Below are positions 58,600 through 64,000 of a DNA stretch of 64,000 nucleotides, piece after piece. Source of the DNA: Balanoglossus misakiensis (Eukaryota; Hemichordata). Where the stretch lies: contig CM082579.2 in assembly GCA_040954595.2 (NCBI GenBank), positions 6,200,001 through 6,264,000 of the forward strand, read 5' to 3'. The stretch's first letter is position 1; each line of letters starts with the position of its first letter. Under the pieces are notes generated by a model. The model did no database searches, was not told where the DNA came from, and worked only from the letters and a program-made list of their open reading frames with translations. Made by a program: the position numbers and the translations under genes.

Positions 58600-60131
58600 A
58601 TTTGAGTGGGGAGGGGGGGAGTGTGTCACATTGACTTTGAAATGAACAATCACACGACAACATGCACACACCTGATCATGTATGAAACCTAGCAATAGAG
58701 CCAGGACTATAACAATCAGCTTGTTCTTGTTTATACTTGTTTATCTTGTTTATACTGTTGTTTATCTTATACTGTTGTCACCACCAAGAGTTTGGTCCAA
58801 CCCCATTGCCTAAGTTGGACCTGCTGTCCTGATACGTCATCAGAGGTCCGGCATTACAGTGAAACCTGTCGTTATGGACACCTCTCTATTAAGGACAGAT
58901 TTTCTTGTCCCAGAGGTGTCCTTAACACTAGCATAATTTGAGTTCGTTAGCGTTGTGTAGATCATGCAGATTCTCAAGTAGCAGTTTTCAGTAGAAGAAA
59001 TAAATTGTTCTTGAATAGAAAAGGACTCGACTCGGCTTAATTTGTGACAAGGAGGCACTGGTAAACGGTTCAGTAACAGTAACTTTCCCAGATGTTGAGC
59101 TTCCCATGTCACCCCTAGACAGGTTCATAATGTATTGGGCAGAAAAACTACACATTGACTAATGAGAACTTATATAAAACAACTGCCTTTATTCTCAGTT
59201 TTTGCATAAATACCCAAAAAGTATTACATCGAGAAGAGGCAACTTGCTTACAGACCTTTGCTGGCCCATAAAAGTATCACTGCCCAAGTTGGTTTGATTG
59301 CAAGTTTGTGATTCAAGGAGAGCTTTATTTACAAGTAGCCCATTAGAAGTTTTCTTACAGCAATATAGTGAATAAAATAGATTTTGTTCTGAAAAGCAAA
59401 AAAAAACCTGTCTGTGTGCCTCGTCACTGGACGAGGGTTGAATGTACTGTATTGTGGCAGCTGCAACTGCGCCCTCCGGTGGCAGCATTTCAATCGCCCA
59501 CACGTCCAATGGAGGGACTGTGGTTGACCTCTGAAACAGAGGCAGCAGCGAGGTTTACTTGTGAATCCCTGAGGACTGAGTTGCTAATTGAAAAATCTCT
59601 CCATCTTTATTTAAAATATAACACATGTAAATATAATTCTTCCATATTTAAGCAAATGTTGACTTCACATTAAATTCACAAACTCAAAGGCAGTTTCCAT
59701 ACAAACAGGATTCTGCAAACTGGTCAAGCACTGTCGATCTCGCACTATCACAGATTCAAATGAAATACACTTATACAGTTTAAAAAAACACTGGAATTAA
59801 CTCCCCCACTCACACAAGCGGTAACACGAAAGTTATTCCTTCAAAACAAAGATAAAACATCTTCTGCACATAGTAGATCATTGACCTTTGTTGGTCCTCC
59901 TTGCCCCCCCCCCCCCTTCCCCGTTTCATTATTAACTCCATGAATCAGGATTAGTTCTGAAGAGATATTTTCACGGTCCACACCAATACAAAATTGCACA
60001 TTTCCATGACTATATTTGTCCTCACAGCACACTTGTTTGTATCACGTTATGGAGAAATAAAACGATAACAATAACTGTCGTCGTAAAAGTCAATTCAACC
60101 GTTGGACTCGGCCAATCTCTACAGCTGATCA
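58600..60131. other. Convergent 3' region of RING/B-box and MCT genes
   Basis: Tail-to-tail interval. A plus-strand AATAAA near 58999 and minus-strand signals near 59606 are candidate 3' ends. It also holds a C13 tract (59904-59916) and one degenerate dispersed repeat. No coding exon is seen. Confidence 0.5.
58769..58823 (-). repeat. Dispersed short repeat, copy 3 (degenerate)
   Basis: Inverted, weaker copy of the same family, recognisable by TTGTCACCACCAAGAG and CCTAAGTTGGACC. Confidence 0.45.
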
Positions 60132-62422
60132 TTACACAGTCGATACAATTTCATCAACAACCATTACTTCGTACGCGTCAATGTCTTTTACTGGAGCACT
60201 TTTCGGATTTCTTCCAACCACTACAAGGCTGACGAACAGAGCAATACCACTGAGTATCATGCACACTCCGGATAAATAGAACGAATAGGCGTATGTCCCC
60301 GTGAAGTCTCGGAGGTAACCTATAGAAGACAAAAGCCATATATTAACCATCAATTAGTGGAGAAAATTAAACCCTGTCACCCCCCATTTCTCTATAGAAG
60401 TCTAACTTAATCAGCATTATAGACAACAATGGGTTTGGACTATACCATTATGATGAAAGGGTTAAAACAAATCATTGTCAATGATGTAGTCCATGCAACG
60501 GCAACGGCATGAAATTGCATTACTCCACATGTAGGAGACAGTCAGTTCTGGATAGTTACCTGAAATCAAGGGTCCAATCAGCGCCCCTATTCCGGCAGCC
60601 AGCAGCGTCCATCCGTAACCAGTGACAAACATCGTCTCGCCCACCACTCGGCGAGCGCACACTGAGATCTGCGCTCCGAACCCGCCCCTGCCGACACCGA
60701 GCGAGACCGCAAACACGGCGGAAGTGGCAAACGTCTGGGCAAAGGGCGTCAGCACCGAGGTCAGGCCGAAGAACACGAACATCAGACTGACGAATTTCAC
60801 CGGGTGCCACTGGAAGTGGCTCATCATGATACCCAGCACGGGTCCGCTCACCATGTTGCCGACGCCGCACAGCGACACCAATATGGCCGCCTGTTCCTTT
60901 GACATCCCGGCCTCGTTCATCAGTGGGGCGAGGAATATGAGGACGATCATCAACGCAAACGAGGCGACGAAGAGAATGAACAGAAAGAGGTCGAACAAGC
61001 AGATGGACAACAGGCGACTGCAGTCGAGGAATTCGTTCATCTTCCGGCACAGACCGCAAATTCCGTCTTTTAAACGATGGCACGGTGGTCTCTTCAGAGA
61101 TATCAGTTCTTTGCTGGTGTTTTCTCCTGAAGAGCTCTCAAGGCTTGTTTTTTGTTCGTGATCCAGGAGTTCCAGGGGCTCTTCACCGCGACCCGGTTTC
61201 GCCCCGCGGCTTTTGAAGTCCACTGGTCGAAGGATGGCCGCGGTGACGCAGAGGTGCGCCGACAGGGCTGCGTATATCCACATGGTCCCTCGCAACCCGT
61301 ACCAATTCAGGCACAGCCGCAGGAGAAGCGGGAGAGTGAAGGATCCCACTCCCGATCCGACGAACCCCAGACCCGTGGCCAAGGAGTGGCGTTTCTTGAA
61401 GTAATAACCGATGTACGCCACGCTCGGCGAGTACGCCAGACCACTAGCTGCACCTGCGTGGAGAAAGTGGGATGAATTCAGTTATCGTGATCAAGCATTG
61501 CCTTTAAGGTAGTGCATGCCATGGGGACAGATTTTTCAGAAATCATCACAGTCGTCCGAACCCTACAATTCTCTGATATGTTAAAGTGTTGACTAGACCA
61601 TGGAGGTGAAAGGGTTAAGATAACACTGACAGATCAACGCGGTTTAGGGACTTCGTGAAAGACCGAGAGAAACATAAATATCAGGCTGTTTATTGTACCT
61701 CAGGAAATTACAGGTGCATGCAGTAGAAATGACAGATAAAAACGTACCATGCAGGACTCCTACAGTCAAAGTGAGCTGCCAAATTTCCGTCGTGAAGGAA
61801 CCAAGCATCAGGGACAAAAATACCGATATTCCTCCGATCATAACCACGCTTCGAGCACCAAACCTTTTTGAAAACGCCGATGCTACTGGTGCTGTAGAAA
61901 ATAATAATAATAATAAACAGCAATAGTAATTGTGATTTTAGTGTTATCCAAGTCCTCTCAAGCTCACACGTTGAACAAATGCAGTTTTCAAAGAAAGCAA
62001 TCACCGGTATTTAAGGTACATGTAGTATGACTATGTGCTTCGGGGGCAATTTTTTTTGAAAAATTAGAGTCCCTCAAACTTTCACTTCTTTTCTATATTA
62101 AAGTGTATGAGGGATTTTTTACCAAAAAAACATCACTTTCAATTTTCTTCATACTGTTAACAAAAAGTGATTCTCAACCATGTTGAATGTTAAGTTAATG
62201 TTTCAACTCACCTAATCCAACACTTAATGCACCATACGTTGATGGAACCCACGACGTCAACCCTGCCTCCGTTTGATAATATTCCCTGAATTCCACAAAC
62301 AGCACGCCCAGGGAGCCGGCATTCCCCTTGCAGATAAATGTGACGATGAAGCAACCAGCCACTGTCAGCCACCCATAGCCACCCTCGGGATGGTCTTTTT
62401 CTTCCTCTTTCGTCTTCGCCAT
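60132..62422 (-). CDS. Monocarboxylate transporter (SLC16 family, MCT-like)
   Basis: Major-facilitator protein of 478 aa in four exons (62212-62422, 61748-61891, 60560-61453, 60132-60319). Both MCT signatures are present: EGGYGWLTVAGCF at the first membrane segment and YFKKRHSLATGLGFVGSGVG before the fifth. About twelve hydrophobic segments flank a central hydrophilic loop of some 80 residues rich in Glu, Lys and Ser (PGRGEEPLELLDHE). N- and C-termini are short and cytosolic by family rule. Family members carry lactate, pyruvate, ketone bodies, aromatic amino acids or thyroid hormone, mostly with protons; sequence alone does not tell which. The start follows the family pattern of a charged leader (MAKTKEEEKDHPEGGYGW). 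Confidence 0.9.
60412..60467 (+). repeat. Dispersed short repeat, copy 4
   Basis: TATAGACAACAATGGGTTTG, then GACTATACCATTATGATGAA and AGGGTTAA: another member of the repeat family, in the last intron of the MCT gene. Confidence 0.55.
61590..61621 (+). repeat. Dispersed short repeat, copy 5 (3' half)
   Basis: GACTAGACCATGGAGGTGAA followed by AGGGTTAAGA matches the right half of the family; the left half is not recognisable. It lies in an MCT intron. Confidence 0.45.
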
Positions 62423-64000
62423 CTCTGTTATCTAGTGGTTTCTGAATTACACACTGCCGTAAATGTTCATCACACGGGCCTACAATTCAATCTCGCCAAT
62501 ATGTTCTGTCGATAAAGCATAAGATTTGTATTAGTAGGCTTTATATTCTGATAAAATGTTTGTGTTGCAGTCTCCCCTTGCTAGAGTTGAATTTCCTCCT
62601 GGCAAGGGGGCATATCATCTGAATGAGCAGTTTTCTCTAGCCAGTTTCGGTATGATGCCTTGTAAACATGTCACATGGTCAATTAATAACCACGGTATTT
62701 TGAATTGGAATAACATGTGATCCCATTACCCAGTTTTCCAAAGACCTGACCCATCTATATGACCTCACTTTGTAGGACAACAGTGTATTGCTCTCTCTCG
62801 TTCTTTCTCTGGACTGGACAGAAATTACAAGAGAACTTCAGAAAGTATTGGAGTTGATTGACAGTAAAACTGTTGGCAGGTTGTGTGTTACAACGGTTAT
62901 AATGAGGGCTTTGCAGGTAAACACAAACCCAGCATTATAGAATGCTCTTTCAAGATAAGCAAAGCTGCATTTGTCGATAAACAAAACAGGATGCCAGCTG
63001 TCTAAAACTGTGACAAGTATTTAGTCTAGCAGTGTGCATGGGTCATCTTATCACGGTTTAAAATCACTGACAACAGTCGTACCACCAATGCAAAAAAAAA
63101 AAGCCGCCCCAAACCTGGCCACTTGACCTATTACTTTGAAAAAAAGAACAAAGCTGTCAGACTACATATAGTACGTCACAATGAAGACTTGATACAGATC
63201 CTACAGGAACACTGACCAGAATGCCACACAGCAGACAAAACCACTGCGTCACACAATACGAGGCAGACCAACGACCCGCTTTATATGTTCGAATTTCATC
63301 GTGTCTATAGTATTTGTCCTAAATAACGGGTAACAAAACATGTGCCTCAACACAGAACTTGAAATAGAGTAACTACAGTACCAGAGGTGCCACAGGTGCT
63401 GAAATAGGATCATGGGAAACCAGGCATGCACAGATTTGTGTACATTTCTGAATAAAACTCTCCTTTTATGTTTACCCATGTCTACATGTACATGCGTATA
63501 GATCCTATTAAGCATCAGTCGCCACACTCCTACACATACAAAATCACGGCTAAAATGCCCAATTTGATATGGGATACCTGGATGATACACACTTCTCAAC
63601 CAAGGAATATGAAAGTTGAGACAGTTATACACCTTCTACATACCCTCTCATTTCTTCTGCGTCACAGAGGAAGAGGTGTGACCTTGACTGAAGTGAACCT
63701 GACAGTCTGTGAGGCTGGCCTTGTGGTTAGCAGTAAGCAAATGATCATATTTCATGTACATGTACTTTATTTTTTTCATCTACTTGAAATGTGTCATTGT
63801 CAGTGACAGCTATATGGTGCTTGCTGACTGGTCATTAGCATATGTTAATGATCTACACAGGCATTGTATATAAAAGATAATGTATAGATCACCCACGTGA
63901 CTATGAGTCCCCCTTTGTCAGAAAAGGTTTGCATTCCACTCTGGCAAGTGGGGGGGGGGGGGGGGCAACCGGCCTCATATGTAGAATGCGTGACGATCGG
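62423..64000. other. Upstream of the MCT gene, no gene seen
   Basis: This holds the MCT promoter and leader. Open frames up to 127 codons have no motif I recognise. A run of 16 G lies at 63950-63965 near the window end. Confidence 0.45.

Noticed and set aside
58039-58695. 218-codon minus-strand frame over the ligase 3' end
   Set aside because: Antisense shadow of the GC-rich last exon; the plus frame has the zinc-finger motifs.

Overview
The window is animal nuclear DNA. Nearly all genes are split into many short exons with GT-AG introns of about 100-900 bp. There are microsatellites, fold-back repeats and short dispersed repeats, and no bacterial-type operons. Gene content and density (nine protein-coding loci in 64 kb), AT-rich introns and frequent CATGTACATG-type words fit an invertebrate deuterostome. 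A lancelet (Branchiostoma) is my best guess, but the species is inferred and not shown. I built exon models by hand from splice signals and reading phase. All eight multi-exon models close with a total length divisible by three, which is the main internal support.

Left third (0.6-25.2 kb, + strand): a tandem array of three paralogous receptor tyrosine kinases (RTK-A, -B, -C). Each has a signal peptide, one cadherin-like repeat, a region I do not recognise, an EGF module, an Ig-like domain, one or more further EGF modules, one membrane segment and a complete kinase domain. Exon phases match one-for-one along the array. Three differences stand out: RTK-A has lost one intron exactly, RTK-C lacks the last EGF exon, and RTK-C carries HKD instead of HRD in the catalytic loop. 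Facing RTK-C is a single-exon SLC35G-like EamA transporter (-).

Middle (27-45.3 kb): the spliceosomal protein IK/RED (-, 22 exons, 569 aa) is divergent from a T1/BTB (KCTD-like) protein with a Cys-rich C-terminal module (+). Then comes a head-to-head pair of FOXRED2-like FAD-dependent oxidoreductases (- and +, about 2.8 kb apart) with no obvious ER signal peptide or retrieval signal.

Right (45.3-64 kb): a gene-poor stretch of about 8 kb holds a near-perfect 78-bp palindrome and a 1.3-kb fold-back element with arms of about 0.55 kb. It is followed by a RING/B-box/coiled-coil E3 ligase with a C-terminal RanBP2-type zinc finger (+, 810 aa) and, tail-to-tail, a monocarboxylate transporter of the SLC16 family (-, 478 aa). 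At least five copies of a short dispersed repeat lie in and around these last two genes.

The RTK array is the most distinctive feature: a compact, apparently lineage-specific receptor family diversifying by duplication, local sequence exchange, exon loss and intron loss. Domain names rest on motif recognition by eye; no database search was run.
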